Of a stretch of DNA of 64,000 nt, positions 35,810 to 44,177 are shown piece by piece. Origin of the DNA: DATJOJ01 sp035507035 (GTDB lineage: Bacteria; Acidobacteriota; Terriglobia; Terriglobales; Acidobacteriaceae). A program made the translations under genes and the position numbers. The notes below the pieces were generated by a model, which was given only the letters and a program-made list of their open reading frames with translations, did no database searches and had not been told where the DNA came from. Each line of letters starts with the position of its first letter. Position 1 is the first letter of the stretch. The stretch is from the NCBI GenBank assembly GCA_035507035.1, contig DATJOJ010000042.1, positions 96,511-160,510 on the forward strand. The letters run 5' to 3'.

Positions 35810-36658
35810 ATGGCCGCGCCTCCTAGCACGGTCACCAAAACTATCTCGGGCACCGATCCCTCTCAATCTGTCGCGATCGAATTCCAAGATGTGGCCATCG
35901 CATTCGAAGACAAGCCGGTGTTGAGTGGCATCTCGTTTCAACTATCGAAGGGCGAAACCAAGGCGATTTTCGGTATCGCCGGCTCGGGCAAGAGTACGAT
36001 TCTCAAACTGGCGCTGGGATTGCTAAAGCCGGATTCGGGGCACATTTATGTTTTGGGCGAGGACGTCACCCAAATGCCCGAGGAGCAATTATTCGAGCTG
36101 CGGCGCAAAATTGGCATGGTGTTTCAGGAGAGTGCCCTCTTCGATTCCATGACCGTTCGAGACAACGTGGCCTTTCGCATGTTGGAGGAAGGCGATGTTT
36201 CCGAAGAGGAAGTCGATCGCCCGGTCCGTGAGGCCCTCAGCTTCGTGGAACTCGAAAACACCGTCGACAAGTTTCCTTCCGAACTCTCCGGTGGAATGCG
36301 GCGTCGCGTCGCCATCGCCCGGGCCATTATTACTCATCCTGAGATCATCCTGTACGATTCACCCACCGGCGGACTGGACCCCGTCACCTCGACCACCATC
36401 ATCGAGTTAATCGTGAAGCAGCGGGACGTTTACCGCACCAGCTCTCTCATGGTGACCCATCGGCTGCAGGACGCTTTCGTCATGGCCAGCCATTATTTCG
36501 ATCGCAAGACGAATCGCATGCAACCGCTTCCGCCGGGAACAAAAAGCGAGGTCTCGATGGGTTTCCTTATTCTTCGTGACGGCAAGATCATCTTCGACGG
36601 CGATGCGCACGAGTTGGCTCGCACCAAAGACGAATACATCCGCGAGTACATCTCGTAA
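35810..36658 (+). CDS. mlaF: MlaF-family ABC transporter ATP-binding protein (Walker B Glu replaced)
   Basis: A 282-residue ATPase partner of MlaE, with Walker A GIAGSGKST, signature LSGGMRRRVAIARA and H-loop VTHR. The Walker B segment reads IILYDSPTGGLDP: the glutamate after the aspartate that normally activates water is a serine. Hydrolysis would be slow or need another residue, if this is a real change. The start ATG at 35810 lies two bases after the mlaE stop; an upstream in-frame start lies inside mlaE and is rejected. The C-terminal part (about 230-282) includes FLILRDGKIIFDGDAHEL. Confidence 0.86.
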   Translation: MAAPPSTVTKTISGTDPSQSVAIEFQDVAIAFEDKPVLSGISFQLSKGETKAIFGIAGSGKSTILKLALGLLKPDSGHIYVLGEDVTQMPEEQLFELRRKIGMVFQESALFDSMTVRDNVAFRMLEEGDVSEEEVDRPVREALSFVELENTVDKFPSELSGGMRRRVAIARAIITHPEIILYDSPTGGLDPVTSTTIIELIVKQRDVYRTSSLMVTHRLQDAFVMASHYFDRKTNRMQPLPPGTKSEVSMGFLILRDGKIIFDGDAHELARTKDEYIREYIS

Positions 36659-36699
36659 GCGGACCCGCGAAGGCAGAAAATCGGCGTAGACACCAGCAC

Positions 36700-36736
36700 T
36701 TACAAATTACTAAGTACCGTTCTTAAGTTACAAATT
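36700..36736. repeat. Short direct repeat between mlaF and the paralogue pair
   Basis: TTACAAATT occurs at 36700-36708 and again at 36728-36736, in an AT-rich 80-base gap between convergent genes. There is no U-rich hairpin. It may be a leftover interspersed repeat. Confidence 0.25.
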
Positions 36737-36738
36737 CC

Positions 36739-37203
36739 TCAGCTCGCCTTCGCCACTTTCATCATCATCTTGCTGCGCTCGGCAATGCGGGCTTCCATCG
36801 ATTTCAAGAACTCGCGGCTTTTCTTGGAGCTGTTGATGATTTTCTCCACCGGCGCAAACATGTCCGGGCTATTCATCTTTTGCCGAAGCTCCTTCAGGAA
36901 CGGCTTCACTTTCGCAAACACAAAATACATCTCCCCGCTCGCGTTTGGCTCCAGGAACAACTCCGCATTCACCGCACCGGACAGGGCAAGCGTGGCTGCC
37001 ATGTTCCAATACCCGGACACCTGCCGCAGCCACGCGCTCTGTTGCGAGCCCATGTCCATGGCTAGATTTATGAAGTCGTCCGCACTCCCCGGCCAGAATT
37101 CAACCCCAAACCAGTTGCGAGCTTTGCGCATTTCGGACTCGCGGCGAAGATCGTAGAGTTTCAGAATCACTTCAGCGTCGGCAGCAGTAGCTTTTTTCGG
37201 CAT
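36739..37203 (-). CDS. Conserved protein of unknown function, paralogue A
   Basis: A 154-residue soluble protein, mostly helical, with ADAEVILKLYDLRRESEMRKARNW at the N-terminus, QQSAWLRQVSGYWNMAATLAL in the middle and a basic C-terminus. It is a paralogue of the gene just upstream (37353-37802), sharing the same pattern along its whole length, so the pair is a tandem duplication. I do not recognise a named family; similar short proteins occur in Acidobacteriota. AAGGAGG lies just before the ATG. No catalytic motif is seen. The last 30 residues (SMEARIAERSKMMMKVAK) have coiled-coil character. Confidence 0.65.
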   Translation of the reverse strand: MPKKATAADAEVILKLYDLRRESEMRKARNWFGVEFWPGSADDFINLAMDMGSQQSAWLRQVSGYWNMAATLALSGAVNAELFLEPNASGEMYFVFAKVKPFLKELRQKMNSPDMFAPVEKIINSSKKSREFLKSMEARIAERSKMMMKVAKAS

Positions 37204-37352
37204 GTGTCCTCCTTAAGAACTGATGTAATGGAAATTCTATCGCAATATTTCCTGGTCGGGACTTGAAGCGCGTAGCTAACAGACGAGGCGGAAATACGAG
37301 GAGAGAATAAAAGGGAGATAAGTACTCCGAACACTCATCTCCCCTGAAAAGG

Positions 37353-37802
37353 CTATGCGGCTTGCCCTTGCGCCTTGCGAAATGCCGCCACTCGTTCCTG
37401 AACTTGCTTCACGCGATCCATTCCTCCCGGAGTCGTCGCGATCACCTTTTCCACGTTGCCAAAAATGTTTGGGCTGTTAGTTTTTTCACGAACTTCCTTC
37501 AAGAATGGTTCACACTTACCAAATAAAAGAAACATTTCTCCCGAGAAGCTGCCCTCAAGAAACAACTCACGGTTCAGTACGCCGTGCAGCACCAAAGATG
37601 CGGCCATTTCCCAGTAGCCGGAGACTTGGCGCATCCAGGCATTCTCTTGAGTTCCCAGTGCGGAAGCCACTTTGATAATGTCTTCGGCGGACTGGGGCCA
37701 GAAGCCCAGCCACCAGTTGCGTGCTTTGCGCATTTCAGCTTCACGGCGAAGGTCGTAGAGTTTCAGGATCAGATCGGCATCTGCCGTTGTAGGTGCGGAC
37801 AT
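37353..37802 (-). CDS. Conserved protein of unknown function, paralogue B
   Basis: A 149-residue partner of the preceding gene. Shared pattern: DLILKLYDLRREAEMRKARNWW, FWPQSAEDIIK, ENAWMRQVSGYWEMAASLVLHG, LNRELFLEGSFSGEMFLLFGK and PFLKEVREKTNSP. AGGAGG lies seven to eight bases before ATG 37802. The two copies are about half identical by eye, so the duplication is not recent. They have separate ribosome sites and a gap of about 150 bases, and probably share one transcript. No function can be assigned. Confidence 0.65.
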   Translation of the reverse strand: MSAPTTADADLILKLYDLRREAEMRKARNWWLGFWPQSAEDIIKVASALGTQENAWMRQVSGYWEMAASLVLHGVLNRELFLEGSFSGEMFLLFGKCEPFLKEVREKTNSPNIFGNVEKVIATTPGGMDRVKQVQERVAAFRKAQGQAA

Positions 37803-37936
37803 AACAATTTCCTCCTGTTCGAATGCTTGGTGATGATGGGGATTGCGTGGCTTGAACGACGATCTAGTTGATTCCAGCCCTTGACGGCGGATTCAGGAAA
37901 TTTTGTCGAACTGGGAATTATGCAGGAAAGGCCCAG

Positions 37937-40414
37937 CTACGTCGCAGCCGGAAGTTCCACCGGCGCCGGCCGTTCGTAGTCGCACTCTTTATTAGGACAA
38001 GCGATCACCGGTCCGGCTTTCAGGTTCTTTTCCACCAGGAATTCATGGCCGCAACTTGGGCATTTCTCGGCGATCGGCTTGCTGGCCGAGGTGAACTTGC
38101 ATTTCGGATAATTTGAGCAGCCGTAGAACGTATTTCCCTTCCGAGCGCGCTTTTCCACCAATTCGCCGTCTTTGCAGAGCGGGCACTTCATCCCGATGAA
38201 ATTCTGCTTCACGTACTTGCAATCGGGATAGCCGCTGCATGCGGTAAATTCGCCATAACGCCCGTGGCGGATCATCAGATTCCGTCCACACTTCGGGCAA
38301 AGTTCGTCGAGCGGAATGTCTGGCACTTTCTTGCCCTGATCCAAACGCCGCGTGGTCTTGCAATCCGGATATCCCGTGCAGGCCATGAATTGCCCAAAGC
38401 GCCCGCGCTTCAGCACCATGACTCGGCCGCAGTTCTCGCAATATTCCTCCTGCGTCGTCTCCTGTATGTCGGCCGAATCAAGATCCGGCAGATTGATCGG
38501 ATTCTCTTTGGTGAAAGTGCAGGTATTCGGATCGTCTTTATCGTAGGTGCTGCAAGCATAGAACGATCCGTGCTTGCCCCACTTGATCACCAGCGGCGCC
38601 CCGCAGCGTTCGCACTTTTCCTCCGTCGGCTTCTCCATCCGCTTAATATTCTCCATATGCTTTTCGGCATATTTGAGGTCTTTAGCGAATTTTTTGTAGA
38701 AGTCGGCAAGCGCGTCGGTCCACTTCTCTTTGCCTTCTTCGATCTCGTCGAGTTCTTCTTCGAGTCGAGCCGTGTATTGCACGTCGAAGATGTCACGGAA
38801 GTTTTCAATCAGCAAATCAGTGACAACCAATCCGATTTCCGTCGGGATGAACTTGCCACCCAGCTTCTGCACGTACTGCCGCTCCTGAATCGTACTGAGA
38901 ATCGCCGAATACGTGGATGGGCGCCCAATGCCGCGCTCTTCAAGCTCTTTCACCAGCGATGCTTCGTTGTAACGCGGCGGAGGTTCGGTGAAATGCTGCT
39001 CAGGTTTCAGTTCCTTAAGGGCCAATTTCTGGCCGGGCTCAAGTGGCGGCAGCTTGCGCTCTTGATCGTCTTCCTCTTCCTTAACATCTTTGTCTTTGGA
39101 TTCTTCGTAAACCTTCAGGAACCCATCGAACTTCTGCACTGAACCCGTCACCCGGAACCAGAAAGTCTCGGCACCGGACTTCGCGTCGATGTCGACGGTA
39201 GTCTGATCGAAAACCGCGGGCGTGATCTGCGAAGCAACAAATCTTTGCCAGATCAGCTTGTAAACTTTGTATTCGTCTTCTTTCAGATACTGCTTGATCT
39301 GATCGGGATGGCGCAGGACCGAGCTCGGACGAATCGCTTCGTGTGCCGCCTGCGCTTCCTTCTTCTCTTTATAGGTATTGGGCGATTGTGGAAGGTAAGC
39401 GTCGCCATACTGGGTCTTGATGTATTCCCGAACTTCGGTCAGCGCCTCATTCGACACCCGCGTCGAATCCGTACGCATATAAGTAATGAGGCCGATCATG
39501 CCCTCTTCGCCCAGTTCCACGCCTTCATAAAGACGCTGAGCGATCATCATGGTCCGCTTGACGCTGAAACGCAGCTTGCGCGAAGAATCCTGTTGCAGCT
39601 TGCTGGTGGTAAATGGCGGAGTCGCATTGCGCCGGCGTTCCTTGCGATCGACCGAACGAACCACCCAATCGGCGTTCTGCAAAGCGGCGCGGATTTTGTC
39701 GGCTTCCTCGCCATTGGGGATTTCGATCTTTTCTTCGCCCTTACCGAGAAAGCGTGCAAAGAATGCGGGCGGCTTAGCTGCGGCCAAATTCGCGTCAATG
39801 GTCCAGAATTCTTTCTTCTCGAACGCCTTGATTTCGCGCTCACGCTCAACGATCAGGCGCAGCGCGACCGTTTGCACGCGGCCTGCGGACAATCCGCGGC
39901 GAACTTTGTCCCAGAGCAACGGCGAAACCTGATATCCGACGAGCCGGTCCAGCACACGGCGCGCCTGCTGCGCATCGACGAGATGCTGATCAATGTCGCG
40001 CGGATGTTCGAAAGCTGCTCTCACCGCGCGCTGCGTGATCTCGTTGAAAGTTACGCGGCGAACACGTTCACCTTCTTCATCTTTATCCTTCTTCTTTTTC
40101 TTTTTGGCCTTGCCGTCGCCTAGTTCTTCGGCCAGATGTGCGGCAATGGCCTCGCCTTCGCGGTCCGGATCAGGCGCGAGATAGATCATGTCGGCAGATG
40201 CGGCCAGCTTCTTCAGCTTCCCGAGAACCTTTTCTTTCCCAGGAATTACGATGTAGTCCGTTTCGAAATCTTTATTAATGTCGACGCCGAGCGTGCTCTT
40301 GGGCAGATCCTTAACATGCCCGAGCGAGGCCTCGACCAGATAGCCTTTGCCCAAATACTTTTGAATGGTTTTCGCCTTAGCTGGCGACTCGACGATGACT
40401 AATCCTTTTGCCAA
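37937..40414 (-). CDS. topA: DNA topoisomerase I (type IA)
   Basis: Relaxes negative supercoils. An N-terminal Toprim domain starts KGLVIVESPAKAK (E9) and contains DPDREGEA (82-89). The catalytic tyrosine is Y312 in LITYMRTDSTRVS. The C-terminus carries five zinc-ribbon modules, with pairs such as CERCG...C, CENCG...C, CPKCG...C, CPLC...C and CPSCG...C. A very lysine-rich insert (about 102-115, KAKKKKKKDKDEEGE) interrupts the Toprim region. Length 825 is normal. The gene is alone on the minus strand, with the four-helix-bundle gene 84 bases upstream. Confidence 0.95.
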   Translation of the reverse strand: MAKGLVIVESPAKAKTIQKYLGKGYLVEASLGHVKDLPKSTLGVDINKDFETDYIVIPGKEKVLGKLKKLAASADMIYLAPDPDREGEAIAAHLAEELGDGKAKKKKKKDKDEEGERVRRVTFNEITQRAVRAAFEHPRDIDQHLVDAQQARRVLDRLVGYQVSPLLWDKVRRGLSAGRVQTVALRLIVEREREIKAFEKKEFWTIDANLAAAKPPAFFARFLGKGEEKIEIPNGEEADKIRAALQNADWVVRSVDRKERRRNATPPFTTSKLQQDSSRKLRFSVKRTMMIAQRLYEGVELGEEGMIGLITYMRTDSTRVSNEALTEVREYIKTQYGDAYLPQSPNTYKEKKEAQAAHEAIRPSSVLRHPDQIKQYLKEDEYKVYKLIWQRFVASQITPAVFDQTTVDIDAKSGAETFWFRVTGSVQKFDGFLKVYEESKDKDVKEEEDDQERKLPPLEPGQKLALKELKPEQHFTEPPPRYNEASLVKELEERGIGRPSTYSAILSTIQERQYVQKLGGKFIPTEIGLVVTDLLIENFRDIFDVQYTARLEEELDEIEEGKEKWTDALADFYKKFAKDLKYAEKHMENIKRMEKPTEEKCERCGAPLVIKWGKHGSFYACSTYDKDDPNTCTFTKENPINLPDLDSADIQETTQEEYCENCGRVMVLKRGRFGQFMACTGYPDCKTTRRLDQGKKVPDIPLDELCPKCGRNLMIRHGRYGEFTACSGYPDCKYVKQNFIGMKCPLCKDGELVEKRARKGNTFYGCSNYPKCKFTSASKPIAEKCPSCGHEFLVEKNLKAGPVIACPNKECDYERPAPVELPAAT

Positions 40415-40485
40415 TAGTTCCTCGATTGCTTATCCATGTTTTTTGAAGCTAGCACGAATGTGCCGAAAGCAACAAGTTACTGACC

Positions 40486-40520
40486 CAGCTTTCAGCCTTT
40501 AGCTGTCAGCTTTCAGCTTA
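40486..40520. repeat. Left arm of inverted repeats around the four-helix-bundle gene
   Basis: CAGCTTTCAGCC...AGCTGTCAGCTTTCAGCTT. It contains AGCTGTCAGC/TTTCAGC units that match the reverse complement of 40870-40901. It encodes the last six residues and stop of the enclosed gene. Confidence 0.5.
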
Positions 40521-40858
40521 CGAATAAGGGTGGCCAGCATTCGCTTGACTTCAGTCGTCTCGAACGAGAGTCTTTCGTAATTCGCTCCATCCAGTAATCC
40601 AAGATCGTGGGCCAATAGTATCTGATATTCAAGTTCACTAGCGGACCCCATGGCAATCTGCAGGAATCGGCTAAACTCGGCGTCCCCTTTTCTGCATGAA
40701 CCCTCAGCTATGTTCGCTCCGATTGATGCCGAGGATCGCCGCATCTGGCTGGTTAGGCCATAGATTTCCTCCCGAGGAAATGTGCGACTGCTCCGGTAAA
40801 GATCAAGCGTCAAGATATGCGCCTTCTCCCAAACCTTCAGATTTCTGAAACTCTGCAC
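40499..40858 (-). CDS. Four-helix-bundle protein (23S rRNA intervening-sequence / Avd-like family)
   Basis: A 119-residue all-helical protein with the family hallmarks FRNLKVWEKAHILTLDLYRS, YGLTSQMRRSSASIGANIAEG and FLQIAMGSASELEYQI. Members occur inside 23S rRNA intervening sequences and as accessory proteins of diversity-generating retroelements; here there is neither rRNA nor a reverse transcriptase. The gene sits between imperfect inverted repeats that reach into its 3' end, between topA and dprA, so it looks like a small inserted unit. Function is unknown; the protein may bind nucleic acid. Confidence 0.82.
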   Translation of the reverse strand: MQSFRNLKVWEKAHILTLDLYRSSRTFPREEIYGLTSQMRRSSASIGANIAEGSCRKGDAEFSRFLQIAMGSASELEYQILLAHDLGLLDGANYERLSFETTEVKRMLATLIRKLKADS

Positions 40859-40869
40859 AACTCCCTCCG

Positions 40870-40901
40870 CGCTGAAAGCTGAGAGCCGACAGCTGACAGC
40901 C
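40870..40901. repeat. Right arm of inverted repeats around the four-helix-bundle gene
   Basis: CGCTGAAAGCTGAGAGCC...AGCTGACAGC, the inverted partner of 40486-40520 with units GCTGAAAGCTGA and AGCTGACAGC. It lies about a dozen bases after the gene's start codon and just before the end of dprA. Confidence 0.5.
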
Positions 40902-40905
40902 GTAG

Positions 40906-42072
40906 CTAGAAGCTCTTCACAAAATTTTTCCCCGGCAACTGCTTCACTTTGCCGGCCAGCTCCAGCTCAAACAGAGCAGCAAAAATTTCCGACGACGACA
41001 GGTCCGGCTCCAGCCGTTCCACAATCTCATCAATGTGTGTGGCTTCATCCGCTTTGAGCAGCGCGAAGATCTTTTTCTCGTGGGGGGCCAGTTCGCCTTC
41101 CTGGAATAGAGATGCGGTTTGGCTCTCAGGCGATTCATCCTTGCCCTCCGGCATCAGCCTAACTCGTACATCTACAGGTAGTTCCTCCCATATATCCTCC
41201 CAGGTCGCCACCAGCTTCGCGCCTTGCTTGATCAATGTATTCGGCCCCCAGGAGTTTTTATTCGTGACATTCCCCGGCACCGCGAACACCTCGCGATTTT
41301 GCTCCAAAGCGCAGCGAGCCGTGATTCGTGTACCGCTATATTCCGCCGCCTCCACCACCAGAACTCCCAGCGAGATTCCGCTTATGATGCGATTGCGAAT
41401 GGGAAAGTTCTGCGGGGCGGCGAACGTCCCCATCGGAAATTCGGATATAACGGCGCCGCCCAAACCCAGGAACTGCTCCATCAGTCGCGAGTTCTCCTTC
41501 GGATATGGAACATCAACTCCCGTTCCAAACACCGCGACAGTTCTGCCTTTCGCCGCGATCGCGCCGCGATGGCTGGCGGTGTCAACGCCTCGTGCCATGC
41601 CGCTGAAAATTATTAATCCCCGCGCCGCCAGATCGCATGCCAACCGCTCCGCCATCCCCGAACCATAAGGCGTCGGATGACGCGTGCCCACCACAGCAAT
41701 CCCCGGCTGTGAAATCACCTCCTTGTTCCCGCGAACGTAAAGGACCAGCGGAGGATCATAAATTTGTTTCAACTGCCCCGGATAAGCCGGGTCGTCAAGC
41801 GAGATCAAATGCACGCCCGCGGCGGACACGCGGGCCATCTCGTCGTTCGCCAACTCCAGCGAGCGGCCGGTGCCCAACGACTGTGCAGAAACCGCCTGCA
41901 GTCCGGCGGCTTCTAGTTCGGTTAAAGAAGCTGAGAATACGCCCTGCACTCCGCCGAAAAAGTCGACTAAGCGACGCGCTTTAGTCGGCCCTAAGCCGGG
42001 GGTAAGCACTAACGCGAGCCACTGCAGACTTACATTTTCAACTCCGGAAGAAAGCATTGCTGTTTCAGCCAT
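40906..42072 (-). CDS. dprA: DNA-processing protein DprA
   Basis: Single-stranded-DNA-binding protein that loads RecA during natural transformation. The Rossmann-like core shows GIAVVGTRHPTPYGSGMAERLA, GMARGVDTASHRGAI, VFGTGVDVPYPKEN, ISEFPMGTFAAPQNFPIRNRIISG and the late PGNVTNKNSWGPNTLI. An N-terminal SAM-like helical domain and a C-terminal winged-helix (about 325-388) complete it. Length 388 is usual. No other competence genes are adjacent. The start ATG could also be M6. It is divergent from mqnA. Confidence 0.92.
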   Translation of the reverse strand: MAETAMLSSGVENVSLQWLALVLTPGLGPTKARRLVDFFGGVQGVFSASLTELEAAGLQAVSAQSLGTGRSLELANDEMARVSAAGVHLISLDDPAYPGQLKQIYDPPLVLYVRGNKEVISQPGIAVVGTRHPTPYGSGMAERLACDLAARGLIIFSGMARGVDTASHRGAIAAKGRTVAVFGTGVDVPYPKENSRLMEQFLGLGGAVISEFPMGTFAAPQNFPIRNRIISGISLGVLVVEAAEYSGTRITARCALEQNREVFAVPGNVTNKNSWGPNTLIKQGAKLVATWEDIWEELPVDVRVRLMPEGKDESPESQTASLFQEGELAPHEKKIFALLKADEATHIDEIVERLEPDLSSSEIFAALFELELAGKVKQLPGKNFVKSF

Positions 42073-42171
42073 AGGACTTCACGACCCTCTTGCGCATCTT
42101 TGACACGGGAGAGAAACGGAGTCAAGGTAAGATGACCGTAAACCTCTGTTAAACTTAGGTATCTTCCAGAA

Positions 42172-43008
42172 ATGAAACGACTGCGCATCTCGGCCATCTC
42201 GTACTTAAACACTGCACCGCTGATGTGGGATTTCGAGCATGGCTCGTCAGGTGCCGCGTTTGAGATTTCCTACACCGTTCCCTCGCGCTGCGCGAGTTGC
42301 CTGTGCGAGTGCTCGGCCGATATCGGAATTATTCCAGCGGCGGCCTACGCGACCGTTCCCGACCTCGTAATTCTGCCGGGTGTGGCGATTGCCTCTCGCC
42401 GTGCCGTTCGCTCGATTCTTCTGGTCAGCAAAGCTCCCTTGGAGAAGGTTCGTTCTGTTGCTCTCGACAATTCGTCGATGACCTCGGTCGCCTTGACCAA
42501 AGTCCTCTTCGCCAAGTGGTGGGGTGGCGGCCGCGTATTTACCTCGATGACGCCGGACCTCGACAAGATGTTGGCCTCGCACGACGCGGCCTTGCTGATC
42601 GGCGATCCCGCACTGAAGATCGACCGCTCGCGCTATCTGACTCATGACTTGGCCGAAGAATGGATCAAGCTGACCGGCAAGCCTTTCGTCTTCGCCTTCT
42701 GGGCAGTGCGGCGGGAGGCATTGAGCAGTGCTGCAAGTCCGGTTGGTCTCGCCACAATATTTCAGCAATCGCGCGACCACGGGCTTGCTCCAGCTAATGT
42801 GGAGCAGATCATTCACGAATGGGCGCCGCGCCTTGGCCTAAGCGAAGAAGTCGAACGTGAATACCTTACGCAAAATGTTTATTACTATCTCGACGCGTCA
42901 TGCCTCGAGGGTTTGCGGCTTTTTTACAGATATGCCTACGAATGCGGGGCACTGCCAATAGCTCCCAGGCTCGACTTCATCGATGCCGGTCGGGCCATTG
43001 CCGTCTAA
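42172..43008 (+). CDS. mqnA: Chorismate dehydratase MqnA
   Basis: First enzyme of the futalosine route to menaquinone: converts chorismate to 3-enolpyruvyl-benzoate. The fold is that of a periplasmic-binding protein. Visible signatures: SAISYLNTAPLMWDF, a SADIGIIPAAAYAT segment, VALDNSSMTSVALTKVLF and LIGDPALK, followed by a C-terminal LTQNVYYYLD...GLRLFYRYAYE block. Length 278 is typical. mqnC begins 36 bases after its stop, so the two are probably co-transcribed. The region before it separates it from divergent dprA. Confidence 0.9.
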   Translation: MKRLRISAISYLNTAPLMWDFEHGSSGAAFEISYTVPSRCASCLCECSADIGIIPAAAYATVPDLVILPGVAIASRRAVRSILLVSKAPLEKVRSVALDNSSMTSVALTKVLFAKWWGGGRVFTSMTPDLDKMLASHDAALLIGDPALKIDRSRYLTHDLAEEWIKLTGKPFVFAFWAVRREALSSAASPVGLATIFQQSRDHGLAPANVEQIIHEWAPRLGLSEEVEREYLTQNVYYYLDASCLEGLRLFYRYAYECGALPIAPRLDFIDAGRAIAV

Positions 43009-43044
43009 GCTTTCGCATTTGTAAAATTGTTTTGCAACCTAATT

Positions 43045-44091
43045 ATGTCTTTGACCAAACAACAAGCCCTCGATCTTTACCGCTCCGACGATCTCATCGG
43101 CGTCGGCATGGAAGCCAACACCCTTCGTCGCAAACTTCACCCCGACGGGGTAGTTACTTACATCATCGACCGCACCATTAATTACACCAACTACTGCACC
43201 GAATATTGCACCTTCTGCGCGTTCTACCGCCCGCTCAAGGGACCAAAAGCCAAAGAAGGCTACATCCTCGATTTGGAAACGATTTATGACAAGATTCGGG
43301 AAACCGTAGAACTCGGCGGTACGGGCGTGCTGATGCAGGGCGGTCTGCATCCGGATCTGAAGATCGAATGGCACGAGCAGCTCATGCGCGGCATCAAGCA
43401 GCGATTCCCCAAAGTGCACCTGCATTGTTATTCGGCCTCGGAGATTCTCGCCATCGCGGAGTACAGCCAGCTCAGCCTGCTCGACACAATCTCTCGCCTG
43501 CGCGATGCCGGCCTCGATTCGATTCCCGGTGGCGGCGCCGAGATTCTCGACGATGAAGTGCGATACAAAATCGCCCGCCTGAAATGCCTGACCAACGATT
43601 GGCTCAGCGTGCACCGCACCGCCCACCAGCTGGGCATGAGAACAACCGCTACTATGATGTTCGGCGTTGGGGAAAACTACGAGCATCGGGTGAACCATCT
43701 GCAATGTCTTTACGATTTGCAGGAAGAAACCGGCGGCTTCACCGCATTCATTCCCTGGACCTTCCAGCCCGCGAACACCGCTCTAGGTGGACGTCATTGG
43801 GACGAGGCAACCGCAGTCGAATATCTCAAGAATCTCGCCATTTCGCGCCTCTATCTTTCGAATTTTCAGAACGTCCAATCCAGCTGGGTCACGCAGGGAC
43901 TGAAAGTCTGCCAGCTGGGCTTGCAATTTGGCGGCAATGATGTGGGCTCGGTAATGCTGGAAGAGAACGTTGTGCGAGCGGCCGGCGTGACCAACTGCAC
44001 CACGGAAGAAGAGCTTCGGCGTATCATCCGCGATGCCGGCTTCAAACCGGTGCAAAGAGATACGCTGTATCGAACCTACTTCCTTAATTAG
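43045..44091 (+). CDS. mqnC: Cyclic dehypoxanthinyl futalosine synthase MqnC
   Basis: Radical SAM enzyme that cyclises dehypoxanthine futalosine in the menaquinone pathway. The Fe-S cluster cysteines are C51, C55 and C58 in CTEYCTFCAF. Later SIPGGGAEILDDEVR and MMFGVGENYEHRVNHL match the family. ATG 43045 gives 348 residues; an upstream in-frame ATG at 43027 adds six residues and has no better ribosome site. It follows mqnA directly. MqnE and MqnB, which act between the MqnA and MqnC steps, are not in the window. Confidence 0.92.
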   Translation: MSLTKQQALDLYRSDDLIGVGMEANTLRRKLHPDGVVTYIIDRTINYTNYCTEYCTFCAFYRPLKGPKAKEGYILDLETIYDKIRETVELGGTGVLMQGGLHPDLKIEWHEQLMRGIKQRFPKVHLHCYSASEILAIAEYSQLSLLDTISRLRDAGLDSIPGGGAEILDDEVRYKIARLKCLTNDWLSVHRTAHQLGMRTTATMMFGVGENYEHRVNHLQCLYDLQEETGGFTAFIPWTFQPANTALGGRHWDEATAVEYLKNLAISRLYLSNFQNVQSSWVTQGLKVCQLGLQFGGNDVGSVMLEENVVRAAGVTNCTTEEELRRIIRDAGFKPVQRDTLYRTYFLN

Positions 44092-44177
44092 GTTTCCGAC
44101 TCGGCCCACCCCTTCAGGTAAAATAAGAAGGTTCAGGCCTGCTCCTGGAAGCTCCCTGATCGGTCCCAGTCAACCGT

